Origin: Paenibacillus antarcticus
Lineage (GTDB): Bacteria; Bacillota; Bacilli; Paenibacillales; Paenibacillaceae
DNA length: 64,000 nt
Assembly (NCBI RefSeq): GCF_001637225.1
Contig: NZ_LVJI01000003.1
Span: 1-64,000, forward strand
Direction of reading: 5' to 3'
The position numbers were made by a program, and so were the translations under genes. Position 1 is the stretch's first letter; every line of letters begins with the position of its first letter. This document shows, one piece after another, positions 16,422 through 30,524 of the stretch. The notes under the pieces were generated by a model. That model did no database searches. It was given only the letters and a program-made list of their open reading frames with translations, and had not been told where the DNA came from.

Positions 16422-17741
16422 TTACGTGGTGCCTGCACGTCGTCGATCACCAAGCGCCATCGCGGCGGCATAGCCGGAGCTCCAGGCCCATTGCAGGTTA
16501 TAACCACCGCAATCTCCATCTACATCCATTACCTCGCCAGCCAAATAGAGCCCAGGTACTAACTTAGATTCCAACGTTCCTTCGATTAGCTCAGTCGTAT
16601 CGATGCCACCGGCTGTTGTTTGCGCGTTCGTGAAGCTATTGGTATCGGTCACTTTAAATTCCCAACGCTTCATGATTCTATAAAATATTTTCTTGGTTTT
16701 CCACGATAGATCCTGACAAAGCAGGTGAAGCTGTTGATCAATTCCTGCCTCTTTCAGCAGGACAGGTATCAGCTTCTTGTTTATGATTCCGATAAGGGAA
16801 TCCGCAACAGTTCGGTGTCCGAAGATCCCCCAGTGCGTTTCCAGAAACTCAACTATCTCTTCCTCCGTGCGGCTAGGCATCAATTCAACCGATAATGTCA
16901 CAGATTCTCCTCTACCGAGATTATACGCAGCCTTCCTGCTTAGCTGGAGTATTGGCGGGCCAGAGATGCCATAGTCCGTAAAAAGAATTTCGCCATATTC
17001 AGTGCGGATGACTTCATTGTTTACGATAATATGGGCATGTCCCTCGAATTTAATACCGGACAGTTCCTTCAAATGAGGATAGTCTAACTTCAATTGCACA
17101 ATGCCCGGCACAGGATCGATAAGCGTGTGTCCCAGACGTTGGACAAGCGTATAACCTGATCCATCCGTTCCGGTCTTCGGAGCAGTAAGCCCACCCGCAC
17201 ATAGAAATAGGTATTCGCTAGTATAAACAACCTGCTCCTCTGTCTCCATTTGACATTTAATCGTGAAACGCGGATGTTCCGTCGAGACGATAACATCCAA
17301 CACTTTATTCTTAAAATATATCGGAACATTCCGATCCTCCAGAGCAAGGCGAAAAACACCCGGCACGGATGCGGCTTGCAACGACATGGGATACATCCGA
17401 CCATCCTCTAAGGGTATAAGAGGAAGCCCGAGCGAGGAGAAAAAGTCGATCGTCTGGCGCACACCAAATTGCTGTAGAACAGGCAATGGAAATCCAGCCT
17501 GATTGCTATGATACTTGTGCGATAAAGCGACCGCTTCATCCTCACCCGTCGCAGTGGATTCGTTCGTAATGTTGCAACGCCCATTGCCCGTCGTTAATAT
17601 CTTCTTCCCCATCCGGTCATTGCTTTCAATAATTGCAGTATCAATACCTTGGTCCCGTGCAGTAAGAGCAGCCATCATACCTGCAGCGCCTGCACCGATA
17701 ATTAACAGCTCGTGGTGCTTAGAATTCTGATCTTCATACAT
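16422..17741 (-). CDS. BaiN/HI0933-family NAD(P)/FAD-dependent oxidoreductase, paralog 1
   Basis: A 439-residue flavoprotein of the HI0933/BaiN/YhiN family. The FAD-binding motif GAGAAGMMAA lies at about 17-26. The family signature GRCNITN lies near 52-60, followed by an inserted domain, and the C-terminal flavin motif is LAGEVMDVDGDCGGYNLQWA. The ATG is preceded by a modest purine stretch. It lies 33 bases after an almost parallel paralog (17775-19088), and the two are probably co-transcribed. Members are often annotated as 'aminoacetone oxidase-like'; the real substrate is not settled. Confidence 0.88.
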   Translation of the reverse strand: MYEDQNSKHHELLIIGAGAAGMMAALTARDQGIDTAIIESNDRMGKKILTTGNGRCNITNESTATGEDEAVALSHKYHSNQAGFPLPVLQQFGVRQTIDFFSSLGLPLIPLEDGRMYPMSLQAASVPGVFRLALEDRNVPIYFKNKVLDVIVSTEHPRFTIKCQMETEEQVVYTSEYLFLCAGGLTAPKTGTDGSGYTLVQRLGHTLIDPVPGIVQLKLDYPHLKELSGIKFEGHAHIIVNNEVIRTEYGEILFTDYGISGPPILQLSRKAAYNLGRGESVTLSVELMPSRTEEEIVEFLETHWGIFGHRTVADSLIGIINKKLIPVLLKEAGIDQQLHLLCQDLSWKTKKIFYRIMKRWEFKVTDTNSFTNAQTTAGGIDTTELIEGTLESKLVPGLYLAGEVMDVDGDCGGYNLQWAWSSGYAAAMALGDRRRAGTT

Positions 17742-17774
17742 TTTGATCGATGCATCCCTTTTCCTATGAATTCA

Positions 17775-19088
17775 TTACATTTGCTTAGCAAGCGCCATCG
17801 CGGCCGCATAACCGGAACTCCATGCCCATTGTAAGTTATACCCACCGAAATCCCCGTCCACATCCATCACCTCGCCAGCCAAATAAAGCCCAGGTACTAG
17901 CTTGGATTCCAGCGTCCCCTCAATTAGCTCAGTCGTATCAATGCCGCCGGCTGTTACTTGCGCGTTCTCGAAGCCTTTGGTATCGATCACTTTAAATTCC
18001 CAACGCTTCAATATTCCACAAAATATTTTTTTGGTTTTCCTCGAAAGATCCTGACAAAGCAAGTCCGGCTGCTGATCGATGCCTGCCTCCTTCAGCAAGA
18101 CTGGAACCAACTTCTTATTGAAGATGCCCAGTAGAGAATCCGCAACAGTCCGATGTCCGAAGGTTGCCCAGTGCATTTCCAAAAACTCAACTAACTCTTC
18201 CTCCGTGCGGCCCGGCATCAAATCAACCGATACACTCACAGATTCCCCTTTCGCAAGATGATACGCAGCCTTCCTACTTAGCTGGAGACTTAGCGGGCCT
18301 GCTATGCCATAATCCGTGAAAGCAATTTCACCCTTTTCACTGCGGATGACTTTACCATTTACGATGATATGGGCCTGTCCCTGAAGCTTGATATTCGATA
18401 GTGCCTTCATATGCGGATAGTGCAGCTTCAATTGCACAATAGCCGGCACAGGCTCGACCAGGGTGTGTCCCAGCCGTTCGGCAAGCGTATAACTAGGACT
18501 ATCTTTGTCCGCATTCGGACCAGCAAGTCCACCCGCACATAGAAACAGGTATTCGCTGGTATAAACAACCTGCTCAACCCGCTCCTCTGTCTCCGTTTGA
18601 CATTTTATCGTGAAGCGCGGATGATTCGTCGAAACGGTAACATCCAACACTTTGTTCTTGAGGTATACCGGAACATTCCGATCTTCCAGCGCAAGTTCAA
18701 AAATATCCAGCACCGATGCTGCCTGCAGCGACATTGGATACATGAAGCCATCCTTCAATCTTGTAAGCGGAAGCCCAAGCATAGAGAAGTAATCGATGGT
18801 TTGACGGATGCCAAATTGCTGCAGTACCGTAATTGGAAATCCAGTCTGATTGCTGTGATACTTACGTGATAAAGCGACCGCTTCATCTGTACCCGTCGCA
18901 GTGGATTCATTCGTAATGTTACAGCGGCCATCACCTGTCATTAATATCTTCTTTCCAATCCGGTCGTTGCTCTCCAGAATGGCAGTATCGATACCCTGAT
19001 CCTGCGCAGTAACGGCGGCCATTAGTCCTGCAGCACCTGCGCCGATAATAAACAGCTTGTGGTGCATAGAAGTCTGATTCTCATACAT
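17775..19088 (-). CDS. BaiN/HI0933-family NAD(P)/FAD-dependent oxidoreductase, paralog 2
   Basis: A 437-residue tandem paralog of the preceding entry, with the same landmarks: GAGAAGLMAA near the N terminus, GDGRCNITN, and the C-terminal LAGEVMDVDGDFGGYNLQWA. The two proteins are similar along their whole length (most residues identical by eye), so the pair arose by tandem duplication. Both copies are full length with intact flavin motifs, which argues for selection on both. This copy is first in the likely two-gene operon. Confidence 0.88.
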   Translation of the reverse strand: MYENQTSMHHKLFIIGAGAAGLMAAVTAQDQGIDTAILESNDRIGKKILMTGDGRCNITNESTATGTDEAVALSRKYHSNQTGFPITVLQQFGIRQTIDYFSMLGLPLTRLKDGFMYPMSLQAASVLDIFELALEDRNVPVYLKNKVLDVTVSTNHPRFTIKCQTETEERVEQVVYTSEYLFLCAGGLAGPNADKDSPSYTLAERLGHTLVEPVPAIVQLKLHYPHMKALSNIKLQGQAHIIVNGKVIRSEKGEIAFTDYGIAGPLSLQLSRKAAYHLAKGESVSVSVDLMPGRTEEELVEFLEMHWATFGHRTVADSLLGIFNKKLVPVLLKEAGIDQQPDLLCQDLSRKTKKIFCGILKRWEFKVIDTKGFENAQVTAGGIDTTELIEGTLESKLVPGLYLAGEVMDVDGDFGGYNLQWAWSSGYAAAMALAKQM

Positions 19089-19216
19089 GGTTGATCAATA
19101 CACCCTTTATCCAATTTTTCGTAAAAGTACAGAAGCTCTTTATTAAATTATAGCATAAGTGTAAGCATCGCCGAAATTCGGTTAGAATTCCTGATCCCAT
19201 TACATCAATAACCCTC

Positions 19217-19395
19217 ATGGAGGACGCGCCAGAGATCACATCCAAATTTTTCTTCCCTTCTCAGCACCAACAGTTCTGATCTTCTATGCAGGCGAGGAGA
19301 TCTATCGTGCCGAACGGTTTGTCTGTTTTGACGAACTGAATCATGTGTTTTTGCAATATGTGGAAGCACATGACTCCAGAGATTTGAGCCTCTAA
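19217..19395 (+). pseudogene. Thioredoxin-like fold remnant, truncated and frameshifted
   Basis: The frame from 19217 reads MEDAPEITSKFFFPSQHQQF and stops. A change of frame at the overlap gives APTVLIFYAGEEIYRAERFV and runs on to a TAA at 19393-19395. Joined, this matches the second half of a thioredoxin-like protein (D-x-E-x-A-P-E-I-x-x-x-F, then cis-Pro A-P-T-V-L-x-F). The first half, including any CxxC active site, is absent. It lies between the flavoprotein pair and ssrA. Confidence 0.55.
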
Positions 19396-19471
19396 GCGCC
19401 TGCTGTATTCCAATTAAATTAAAATAATACAAACCCAGAAATATCAGAACTTTCTTGTAAAGACAATATGC

Positions 19472-19501
19472 AAAAACGGACACCCATGGGTGTCCGTTTT
19501 T
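19472..19501. terminator. ssrA terminator
   Basis: CGGACACCCATGGGTGTCCG is a perfect 10-pair palindrome flanked by A5 and T5, effective in both directions. It begins 14 bases past the tmRNA 3' end. Confidence 0.88.
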
Positions 19502-19514
19502 GGTACTACAAGTA

Positions 19515-19876
19515 TGGAGGCGAGGGGAGTCGAACCCCTGTCCGAAAATATCGACACATAAGATTCTACGGGTGTAGTCACAGTTTTGATGTCACCCGAG
19601 TATCGCCCCGTAACCGGCTATACGTTGGGTCAGCCTGATTATCTTCTTCAGCTCACCCCAGGCGGAGATGAGACAGCGTATTCCACTATTTGTTAGCCCC
19701 TAGTCTAGTCACATGGACGATGCTAGGTAGGAGCACGCTAACAGGTTATTAAGCTGCTAATGCGTAGTTGTTTTGTGTTTTGCCATTTAATAGGCTTTAG
19801 CGTTGATAAAGTGGACGCGGCCCCACTACCCGCTACTCATGCTCAAACTATCCCCGTCGAATCCATAAACGCCCCC
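19515..19876 (-). ncRNA. ssrA: Transfer-messenger RNA (tmRNA)
   Basis: About 362 bases. The 5' end GGGGGCG pairs with CGCCTCC at the 3' end (one G-U pair), followed by discriminator A; CCA is not encoded. The D-arm-like TTATGGATTCGACGGGGAT and the T arm AGGGG-TTCGACT-CCCCT are intact. The tag reading frame (19749-19784) encodes GKTQNNYALAA and two stops, so the appended peptide is Ala-GKTQNNYALAA. With SmpB it rescues stalled ribosomes and marks products for ClpXP-type proteases. smpB lies just upstream on the same strand. Confidence 0.95.
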
Positions 19877-20120
19877 TTAATATAAAGGGCTTCTAGGATA
19901 GAATCTTGAGTAGCCAAGACATGATGTTCTATTCAGCATCCTTTTCCTCCATGAAAAAGGACAACTAGAAGGTAATCATTCAACAAGATCAATTGATCTC
20001 GTATAACTTAGTATATCACATTTCCACTACACTATGATACTTTGTTCAAGGAAATGTAGGTTATGATTGCCATTGATGGCTTTTAGAGGCTTACACATCT
20101 ATAAGAATGCACTCATTCAT

Positions 20121-20603
20121 TTACCTAGCAATCTTCTGTTTCTCACGAAGCGCACGTTGGATATCACGCTGTGCATCGCGCTTAGCAGCTGTATCACGTT
20201 TGTCGTATTGTTTCTTCCCTCGACCTAGACCAATGAGCAGCTTCGCATAGCCATTCTTAATATAGATCTTAAGCGGAACGACAGTGTAACCTTCTTGCTT
20301 CAATAGCCCTACCAATTTCTTGATTTGCGCCTTGTGCATGAGTAGTTTACGCGTTCTCGTTGGATCGATTGGATTGCTACGATTGCCTTGTTCAAAAGGA
20401 CTAATGTGCATATTATGAATGTTGATTTCACCATTACGAATCGTTGCAAATGCATCACCAATATTTGATCTACCATTACGTAACGACTTAATCTCTGTTC
20501 CCGTTAAGACCATTCCAGCTTCATACGTTTCTTCTATGAAATAATCATGGGAAGCTTTCTTGTTCTGGGCCAAGACTTTCCCGTCACTATTGTTCTTACC
20601 CAT
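20121..20603 (-). CDS. smpB: SsrA-binding protein SmpB
   Basis: A 160-residue basic protein that binds the tRNA-like domain of tmRNA and brings it to stalled ribosomes. Recognisable blocks are [36 protein letters not shown], the [14 protein letters not shown] segment, and the basic C-terminal helix with KGKK-like [17 protein letters not shown]. Length and ends are normal. An AAGGGG site precedes the ATG. It lies between rnr and ssrA, the conserved Bacillales arrangement. Confidence 0.97.
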   Translation of the reverse strand: MGKNNSDGKVLAQNKKASHDYFIEETYEAGMVLTGTEIKSLRNGRSNIGDAFATIRNGEINIHNMHISPFEQGNRSNPIDPTRTRKLLMHKAQIKKLVGLLKQEGYTVVPLKIYIKNGYAKLLIGLGRGKKQYDKRDTAAKRDAQRDIQRALREKQKIAR

Positions 20604-20626
20604 GTCCTCAACCCCTTAGATCATTA

Positions 20627-20687
20627 TAAAAAATGGATTCCAGTAAACATATCCTCGAGTAGAAAGAGGAATGTACCAGAAATCCAT
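20627..20687 (-). terminator. Branched terminator candidate after rnr
   Basis: On the minus strand ATGGATT (20687-20681) pairs with AATCCAT (20639-20633), enclosing an inner TCCTC/GAGGA stem, and is followed by TTTTTTATAAT. It would end the rnr transcript before smpB, or allow partial read-through. Confidence 0.45.
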
Positions 20688-20756
20688 TGTATCAACTGCA
20701 TCCTTCAAAATCAAGATGAGACAAGCCTTCTTTAGCTCTACGCTTCGAAAGGAATT

Positions 20757-23678
20757 CTACTTCTCTTCACTTGGAGTTCCAGTCATCTTATTACTATTGT
20801 CTTCTCTGGATGGACGTTTCTGAGAATCGTTTCCACCCGCATTATTGCCTGGTGTAGCATCCCCACCTAGAAAGATTCCGCCGCGACCAGAAGATTTACG
20901 AGCGTTACCACTCGATGACTGGCTATCGTTACGTGTAGGTTCGCTACTCGCTGCTGCACCGTATCCACCCTTGCCTGAACCAAAGGCGAACCCAGGGCCA
21001 CGTGATGTCTGTAGAGCATCATAACGACCTGCTGGAGCACCTGGTCCACGATCGCGTTTGCCACGTCCTGCACCTTTGTCCTTGTTACCACCATCACGTC
21101 TTGGAGCTGATGAGCCCCCACGACTAGCTGGTTTCGTACTCTCACTCGGAGTTGCGGATTTCACACCTTCGGTTGTAGCAGTAGCACCTACACCATTGTC
21201 GGCTACTGGTTTAAACACAACGTCTTTATTACCTTTACGTTTGTTGAAACCGCCGGATTTACTCTTACCTCTAGCGCTTCTGCCTTCAGATGGCTTACTT
21301 CCTGCATCTGTAGACACAGCATTAACTATTGTACTATTCCCCGTATTCATCGCTTTCTTCTTACCTCCACCATTTGCACCAGGCGCCTTTGCGCCTCCGC
21401 TGTTTGAACCAATTTTCCCACCGGCCGCCTTACCACCACGAGTTCCACCGCTCTTACCACCGCGTGCTGGGCCTCTGCCAAATCCACCACTTGCCCCTTG
21501 AGGACGACCTCCACGATCACCCCGACCACCGTCAGCACGTGGCTTCATATCTAATAATTCGAAATCAATTGTATGATCGTCCATGTTCACACGAGCGAGA
21601 CGAACTCTCAAATCATCACCAATGCGGAATACTTTAGACGTACGCTCACCGATTAATGACATGACCTTCTCATCGAAATGATAATAATCATCTGTCAACG
21701 CGCTCAAACGAATGAGACCTTCAACTGAATTCTCTAACTCAATGAACATGCCGAAGTTGGTCACACTGCTGATCATTCCATCGAATTCTTCTCCAACCTT
21801 ATCCAACATATACTCAGCCTTCTTAAGCTGATCTGTATCTCGTTCTGCTTCTACAGCAACACGCTCACGTTCAGAAGATTGTTGAGCGACATCTGGCATA
21901 CGTGAAGCTAGGTATTCCTGACGTTTCTCTGTCAATACGCCCTTGCTCTCGATCACTTCACGAATAACACGGTGAATCGCAAGGTCAGGATAACGACGAA
22001 TCGGTGATGTAAAGTGTGAATAGAACTCAGCCGCCAAACCGAAATGACCCGACGTGCCTGCATCATACTTCGCTTGCTTCATCGAACGAAGCATCATCGT
22101 ACTGATTACCTTCTGTTCTTTGGTTCCTTGGATATCTTCAAGCAACCCTTGCAGTGCTCTTGGATGAATGGAGTTCCCGCGACCTTTGACATGATATCCA
22201 AAGTTCTCAGCAAATGCTAAGAAGTTCTGTAGTCTCTCAGGATCTGGGTTCTCATGGATACGATATATGAATGGAACCTTCAACCAATGGAAATGTTCCG
22301 CTACAGTCTCATTAGCCGCAAGCATGAACTCCTCGATCATTTGCTCCGCGATAGAACGCTCTCTTTTGACAATATCAATCGGCTTGCCTTTGTCATCGAT
22401 TACAACTTTGGACTCAGGGAAGTCAAAATCTACAGCACCTCGGCGCATCCGATTGCCACGAAGTTTCAAAGCTAAATCCTTCATCTGACGGAAATTATCA
22501 ACCAAATCACTGTAACGCTCCATAACTTCAGGATCTTCATCCTCTAGAATTTTGCGTACATTCGTATACGTCATGCGTTCTTTGGTTCTGATCACACTCG
22601 TGAACACATCGTGATTAACCACTTTCATATTCTCGTCAAATTCCATTTCGCATGATAAGGTGAGCCTGTCCACCTGTGGGTTAAGGCTACAGATCCCATT
22701 GGAAAGACGGTGTGGCAACATCGGAATAACCCGATCGACCAGATAGACGCTACATCCACGATTATAAGCTTCCTTATCTAATTCAGAACCTTCTGGCACA
22801 TAGTAACCAACATCGGCTATATGTACGCCAAGAAGATAATGACCATTCGGTAGAAGCTCCACATTTACGGCATCATCGAGATCCTTCGCATCTTCGCCAT
22901 CAATCGTTACAATGATTTTGTCACGCAAGTCACGTCGACCCTGTTGAACAATCTCTTCATCCGTAATGGAATCCGGTGCTTGTTCTGCTTCCGCAGTGAC
23001 TTCTTCAGGGAAACCCTCTGGCAATTGGTGCTTACGAATAATCGATATAATATCTACACCCGGATCATCCTTGTGACCAAGGACTTCTGCTACTTCACCT
23101 TCTGCAGCCGAACGACCTTCGGGATAATTCACAATGCGAACAACGACCTTCTCACCATCAACTGCGCCATTAAATGCATTTTTAGGTATAAAAATATCTC
23201 GGTTAATCCGCTTATCATCCGGTAACACAAAACCATACGCTTCGTTATTCTGGAATATACCCACGATTTGCGTAACAGCCCGTTTCACAACGCGGATGAC
23301 TTCGCCTTCTAATTTACCTCCGGCAGCACTCTTAGAGGTCACTTTGACAAGAACAATATCGCCATTCATAGCACTCTTTAGATCATTTGCATTGATATAT
23401 ACGTCTGGATGTTCCCGATCATCAGGAATAAGGAATCCGAAACCTTTCGCATGTGCTTGTACACGACCACGTATAAGATCCATTCGCTCAGGTACGCCAT
23501 AACGATTCGTACGAGTTAGAATTATTTTTCCATCCTGTTCAATGGCATTCAGTAACTTCACGAATTCTTTGAAGTCCTGCGCCTTATCAATACCAAAATG
23601 CTGTTCTAGCTCCTGGTAAGTCATCGGTTTATAAGCGGTTTCCCGCATGAAATCAAGTATCTCTTGTTCTGTTATCAT
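20757..23678 (-). CDS. rnr: Ribonuclease R with a long low-complexity tail
   Basis: A 973-residue 3'-5' exoribonuclease. An N-terminal winged helix (1-70) is followed by cold-shock-like OB domains (to about 240), the RNB catalytic domain (about 250-590, with [13 protein letters not shown] from about 258 carrying the metal-binding aspartates) and an S1 domain (about 635-705). From about residue 710 to the end the protein is Gly/Arg/Lys/Ser/Pro-rich ([20 protein letters not shown] and similar). That tail is some 260 residues, much longer than the short basic tail of Bacillus enzymes. It degrades structured RNA and cooperates with tmRNA, whose genes follow. The start has GAGGTG seven bases upstream. 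Confidence 0.95.
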   Translation of the reverse strand: MITEQEILDFMRETAYKPMTYQELEQHFGIDKAQDFKEFVKLLNAIEQDGKIILTRTNRYGVPERMDLIRGRVQAHAKGFGFLIPDDREHPDVYINANDLKSAMNGDIVLVKVTSKSAAGGKLEGEVIRVVKRAVTQIVGIFQNNEAYGFVLPDDKRINRDIFIPKNAFNGAVDGEKVVVRIVNYPEGRSAAEGEVAEVLGHKDDPGVDIISIIRKHQLPEGFPEEVTAEAEQAPDSITDEEIVQQGRRDLRDKIIVTIDGEDAKDLDDAVNVELLPNGHYLLGVHIADVGYYVPEGSELDKEAYNRGCSVYLVDRVIPMLPHRLSNGICSLNPQVDRLTLSCEMEFDENMKVVNHDVFTSVIRTKERMTYTNVRKILEDEDPEVMERYSDLVDNFRQMKDLALKLRGNRMRRGAVDFDFPESKVVIDDKGKPIDIVKRERSIAEQMIEEFMLAANETVAEHFHWLKVPFIYRIHENPDPERLQNFLAFAENFGYHVKGRGNSIHPRALQGLLEDIQGTKEQKVISTMMLRSMKQAKYDAGTSGHFGLAAEFYSHFTSPIRRYPDLAIHRVIREVIESKGVLTEKRQEYLASRMPDVAQQSSERERVAVEAERDTDQLKKAEYMLDKVGEEFDGMISSVTNFGMFIELENSVEGLIRLSALTDDYYHFDEKVMSLIGERTSKVFRIGDDLRVRLARVNMDDHTIDFELLDMKPRADGGRGDRGGRPQGASGGFGRGPARGGKSGGTRGGKAAGGKIGSNSGGAKAPGANGGGKKKAMNTGNSTIVNAVSTDAGSKPSEGRSARGKSKSGGFNKRKGNKDVVFKPVADNGVGATATTEGVKSATPSESTKPASRGGSSAPRRDGGNKDKGAGRGKRDRGPGAPAGRYDALQTSRGPGFAFGSGKGGYGAAASSEPTRNDSQSSSGNARKSSGRGGIFLGGDATPGNNAGGNDSQKRPSREDNSNKMTGTPSEEK

Positions 23679-23883
23679 CTTATCACCTCAGATAACTTGC
23701 CTTTGTGTACTGCAAGCTCTTATGTATCCTTTGCTTCATATTAGTTCTTTATGATTTAGTTGTTTACCAATTATTTCTTTACTATACCCTTACCCTAGTA
23801 TACACGATTTCAATCGGATACATCCCATTCGCACTTCAGCAAATTGGAGGGGAATATATCAGACGAAATATTATTTTACTTAA

Positions 23884-23928
23884 CAAAAAAACCTTCACTC
23901 CACATAGGATATGTAAGAGCGAAGGTTT
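23884..23928 (-). terminator. secG terminator
   Basis: AACCTTC-CTC-TACATA...TATGT-GAG-GAAGGTT forms a long stem. On the minus strand it is followed by TTTTTTTG, 14 bases after the secG stop. Confidence 0.88.
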
Positions 23929-23941
23929 CAAGAAATTTTCA

Positions 23942-24172
23942 TTAGCTAACAACAGCTACAGCGATAGCAAGGATAAAGAATCCTGCAGCTAAAGCAACTG
24001 TTACACGTTGAAGGACTAAGTCCATACCGCGAGCTTTACTTTTACCAAAAAGATGTTCAGCACCGCCGGAGATGGCGCCGGAAAGACCTGCACTTTTCCC
24101 TTTTTGTAAAAGAACCACCGTGATCAAACCAATGGAGAAAATGACGAGCAATACTTGTAAAAAGAGTTCCAT
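23942..24172 (-). CDS. secG: Preprotein translocase subunit SecG
   Basis: A 76-residue membrane protein of the SecYEG translocon. Two hydrophobic helices (about 3-22 and 53-75) flank the conserved loop [20 protein letters not shown], followed by [11 protein letters not shown]. The ATG has a near-perfect AGGAGGTG site. It sits downstream of eno with its own promoter at 24256-24285 and its own terminator, as in other Bacillales. Confidence 0.95.
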   Translation of the reverse strand: MELFLQVLLVIFSIGLITVVLLQKGKSAGLSGAISGGAEHLFGKSKARGMDLVLQRVTVALAAGFFILAIAVAVVS

Positions 24173-24255
24173 TCATTCCACCTCCTAGACGTGTCGAACA
24201 TTCTCTTGGATTCCAAGAAGAAAATTGTTCATTATTTACGGAAAACAGCATTCTT

Positions 24256-24285
24256 ATTGTATCACATCCAACCTATATTTGACAA
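24256..24285 (-). promoter_or_regulatory. secG promoter
   Basis: On the minus strand TTGTCA (24285-24280) and TACAAT (24261-24256), spacer 18, lie between the eno terminator and secG. Confidence 0.65.
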
Positions 24286-24336
24286 GATTGTCTGTTCGAC
24301 ACTGGATCCACTCAAGTAAAACGATCCTAATAACAC

Positions 24337-24372
24337 AAAAAGCCAGTCGGTGTACACCCGAACTGGCTTTTA
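24337..24372 (-). terminator. Terminator of the glycolytic operon
   Basis: AAAAGCCAGTTCGGGTG...CGACTGGCTTTTTG on the minus strand, a strong stem with a T tract 13 bases after the eno stop. Confidence 0.88.
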
Positions 24373-24384
24373 TCTATGTTAAAA

Positions 24385-27265
<2,881 letters not shown>

Positions 27266-27266
27266 C

Positions 27267-28094
<828 letters not shown>

Positions 28095-28126
28095 TCACCC
28101 GCCATTCATAAATGAACAATGAGGAT

Positions 28127-29308
28127 TTATTTATCGTTCAATGCTTCAACACCAGGAAGGGCCTTACCCTCCATAAATTCAAGAGAAGCTCCGCCACCTG
28201 TAGAGATGTGATTCATCTTGTCAGCAAGATGGAATTTCTCAGCAGCTGCAGCAGAATCTCCACCACCAATAATCGTGTAAGCGTCTGTATCAGCACAAGC
28301 CTGTGCTACTTGACGTGTACCATTCGCGAACGGCTCCAATTCAAATACGCCCATAGGTCCATTCCATACAACCAATTTGGAGTTTTTGATAACTTCAGCA
28401 TACAAAGCGCGTGTTTTTGGTCCGATGTCCACGCCTTCCCAACCTACTGGGATGCTATCAATGTCAACGATTTGAACATTTGCATCCGCACTGAAGTCGT
28501 CAGCAATAACGATGTCGACTGGAAGCATAAAGTTCTTACCTAGTTCTTTCGCTTTCGCGATGAATCCTAGCGCAGTCTCAAGCTTAGAATCATCACATAG
28601 GGATAGACCAATCTCATGCCCTTGTGCTTTAAAGAACGTGTAAGCCAATCCGCCACCGATAAGAACATTATCAGCAAGATTGAGCAAGTTATTGATCACG
28701 TCAATTTTATCTTTAACCTTAGATCCCCCAACGATTGCAGTGAAAGGACGTTCAGGTGTGGAGAATGCTTTACCAAGCACGGACAATTCTTTTTCCATCA
28801 ACAGTCCGGATACCGCCGGTAAAATGTGAGCGATGCCTTCAGTAGAAGCATGAGCACGGTGAGCGGCGCCGAAAGCGTCGTTCACGAACAAGTCTGCTAA
28901 TTCAGCAAATTGTTTCGCTAGTTCAGTGTCATTCTTCTCTTCTCCAGGATAGAACCGCACGTTCTCAAGCAACAATACGTCACCATTAGTCATTTCAGCA
29001 ATTTGAGCCTTAACAGCTTCGCCTACAGCTTCATCCGCTTTGATAACCTTCTTACCAAGCAATTCAGACAAACGCTCAGCAGCAGGAGTCAAGCGCATAG
29101 ATTCTACGACTTCTCCCTTTGGACGTCCCATATGACTTGCCAAAATAACCTTAGCTCCGCGTTCTACCAAGTAGTTAATCGTTGGTAGCGTTTCACGAAT
29201 ACGTGTATCATCGGTAATTTTACCATCTTCGAGCGGCACATTAAAATCGACACGAACAAATACTCTCAACCCATTAACTTCTACATCACGTACACTCTTT
29301 TTATTCAT
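28127..29308 (-). CDS. pgk: Phosphoglycerate kinase
   Basis: A 393-residue two-domain kinase making ATP from 1,3-bisphosphoglycerate. Signatures: [20 protein letters not shown] at the N terminus, [24 protein letters not shown], and C-terminal [14 protein letters not shown] and [13 protein letters not shown]. The ATG at 29308 ([11 protein letters not shown]) has GGGG about nine bases upstream. It is separated from gapA by a hairpin at 29456-29491. Confidence 0.98.
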   Translation of the reverse strand: MNKKSVRDVEVNGLRVFVRVDFNVPLEDGKITDDTRIRETLPTINYLVERGAKVILASHMGRPKGEVVESMRLTPAAERLSELLGKKVIKADEAVGEAVKAQIAEMTNGDVLLLENVRFYPGEEKNDTELAKQFAELADLFVNDAFGAAHRAHASTEGIAHILPAVSGLLMEKELSVLGKAFSTPERPFTAIVGGSKVKDKIDVINNLLNLADNVLIGGGLAYTFFKAQGHEIGLSLCDDSKLETALGFIAKAKELGKNFMLPVDIVIADDFSADANVQIVDIDSIPVGWEGVDIGPKTRALYAEVIKNSKLVVWNGPMGVFELEPFANGTRQVAQACADTDAYTIIGGGDSAAAAEKFHLADKMNHISTGGGASLEFMEGKALPGVEALNDK

Positions 29309-29455
29309 CTCCACGTTCCCCCACACCCATTATATTTTTATCGATTGGAATCCAAGGAATAACATTTCAAAACAACTACGACTTAACGCCAAGTAGAGCG
29401 GAAGCGTTATACAGCGCATGTATTTAAAATTTGTGATTTTATTTCATTATTGTAG

Positions 29456-29491
29456 AAAGAGCGGAAACCATATTACCCGTTTCCGCTCTTT
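29456..29491 (-). terminator. Hairpin in the gapA-pgk intergenic region
   Basis: AAAGAGCGGAAAC...GTTTCCGCTCTTT is a perfect 13-pair stem, but the following T tract (TTTCTACAAT) is short. It may terminate part of the transcripts or protect the cggR-gapA part after processing, leaving gapA more abundant than the distal genes. Confidence 0.6.
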
Positions 29492-29513
29492 AAATTTGCT
29501 ACCTTTGGCTGTA

Positions 29514-30524
29514 TTACTTAACCAATTTTGCGAAGTGCTCCAACGTACGAACAAGTTGTGCTGTGTAGGACATTTCATTGTCATACCAAGCTACAGTCTT
29601 AACCAATTGTTGGTCTCCAACAGTCAATACTTTTGTTTGAGTTGCATCAAACAAGGAACCGAATGTAATTCCTTTAATGTCAGAAGAAACGATTTCGTCT
29701 TCTGTGTATCCGTAAGTTTCGGAATCAGAAGCTGCTTTCATAGCTGCATTAACTTCATCAACAGTTACTTTTTTGTCAAGAACAGTGATCAATTCAGTCA
29801 ATGAACCAGTTGCAACTGGAACACGTTGAGCTGCACCATCCAATTTACCTTTAAGTTCAGGGATAACTAGGCCGATTGCTTTAGCAGCACCAGTAGTGTT
29901 AGGGATGATGTTCTCAGCTGCTGCACGAGCACGACGGAAGTCACCTTTGTTGTGTGGAGCATCCAATGTGTTTTGGTCACCAGTGTAAGCGTGAATTGTA
30001 GTCATCAAACCGGAAACAATTCCGAATTGATCTTGCAACGTTTTAGCCATTGGTGCAAGGCAGTTCGTTGTGCAAGAAGCACCAGAAATAACTGTTTCAG
30101 TACCATCAAGAATGTCATGGTTAACGTTATATACGATAGTCTTAACATCGCCAGTAGCTGGAGCAGAGATAACGACTTTTTTAGCGCCGCCTTTCAAATG
30201 CTTCTCAGCTGCTTCTTGAGATACGAAGAATCCAGTACATTCAAGAACGATTTCTACACCAAGCTCTCCCCAAGGCAATTCTTCAGGGTTACGGTTAGCT
30301 AGAACCTTAACTTCTTTTCCGTTAACTTTGAAGAATCCGTCATGTACTTCAACGTCACCATCAAAGCGACCTTGCGTTGTATCATATTTTAAAAGATGAG
30401 CTAACATTTTAGCGTCTGTCAAGTCATTAATAGCAACTACTTCGATACCTTCCACAGCTTGAATACGGCGAAATGCAAGGCGACCAATACGTCCAAATCC
30501 ATTAATACCAACTTTAATAGTCAT
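29514..30524 (-). CDS. gapA: Glyceraldehyde-3-phosphate dehydrogenase, glycolytic
   Basis: A 336-residue enzyme. The Rossmann motif is [10 protein letters not shown], and Asp34 in INDL favours NAD over NADP, so this is the glycolytic GapA rather than the gluconeogenic GapB. The catalytic Cys151 lies in [12 protein letters not shown], and the conserved His is in TIHAYTGDQ. It directly follows its repressor gene cggR, with an 88-base gap. Confidence 0.97.
   Translation of the reverse strand: MTIKVGINGFGRIGRLAFRRIQAVEGIEVVAINDLTDAKMLAHLLKYDTTQGRFDGDVEVHDGFFKVNGKEVKVLANRNPEELPWGELGVEIVLECTGFFVSQEAAEKHLKGGAKKVVISAPATGDVKTIVYNVNHDILDGTETVISGASCTTNCLAPMAKTLQDQFGIVSGLMTTIHAYTGDQNTLDAPHNKGDFRRARAAAENIIPNTTGAAKAIGLVIPELKGKLDGAAQRVPVATGSLTELITVLDKKVTVDEVNAAMKAASDSETYGYTEDEIVSSDIKGITFGSLFDATQTKVLTVGDQQLVKTVAWYDNEMSYTAQLVRTLEHFAKLVK

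Noticed and set aside
21058-21637. Long plus-strand frames opposite the RNase R tail
   Set aside because: Their Pro/Leu-rich content is the complement of the Gly/Arg/Ser-rich tail, not an independent gene.
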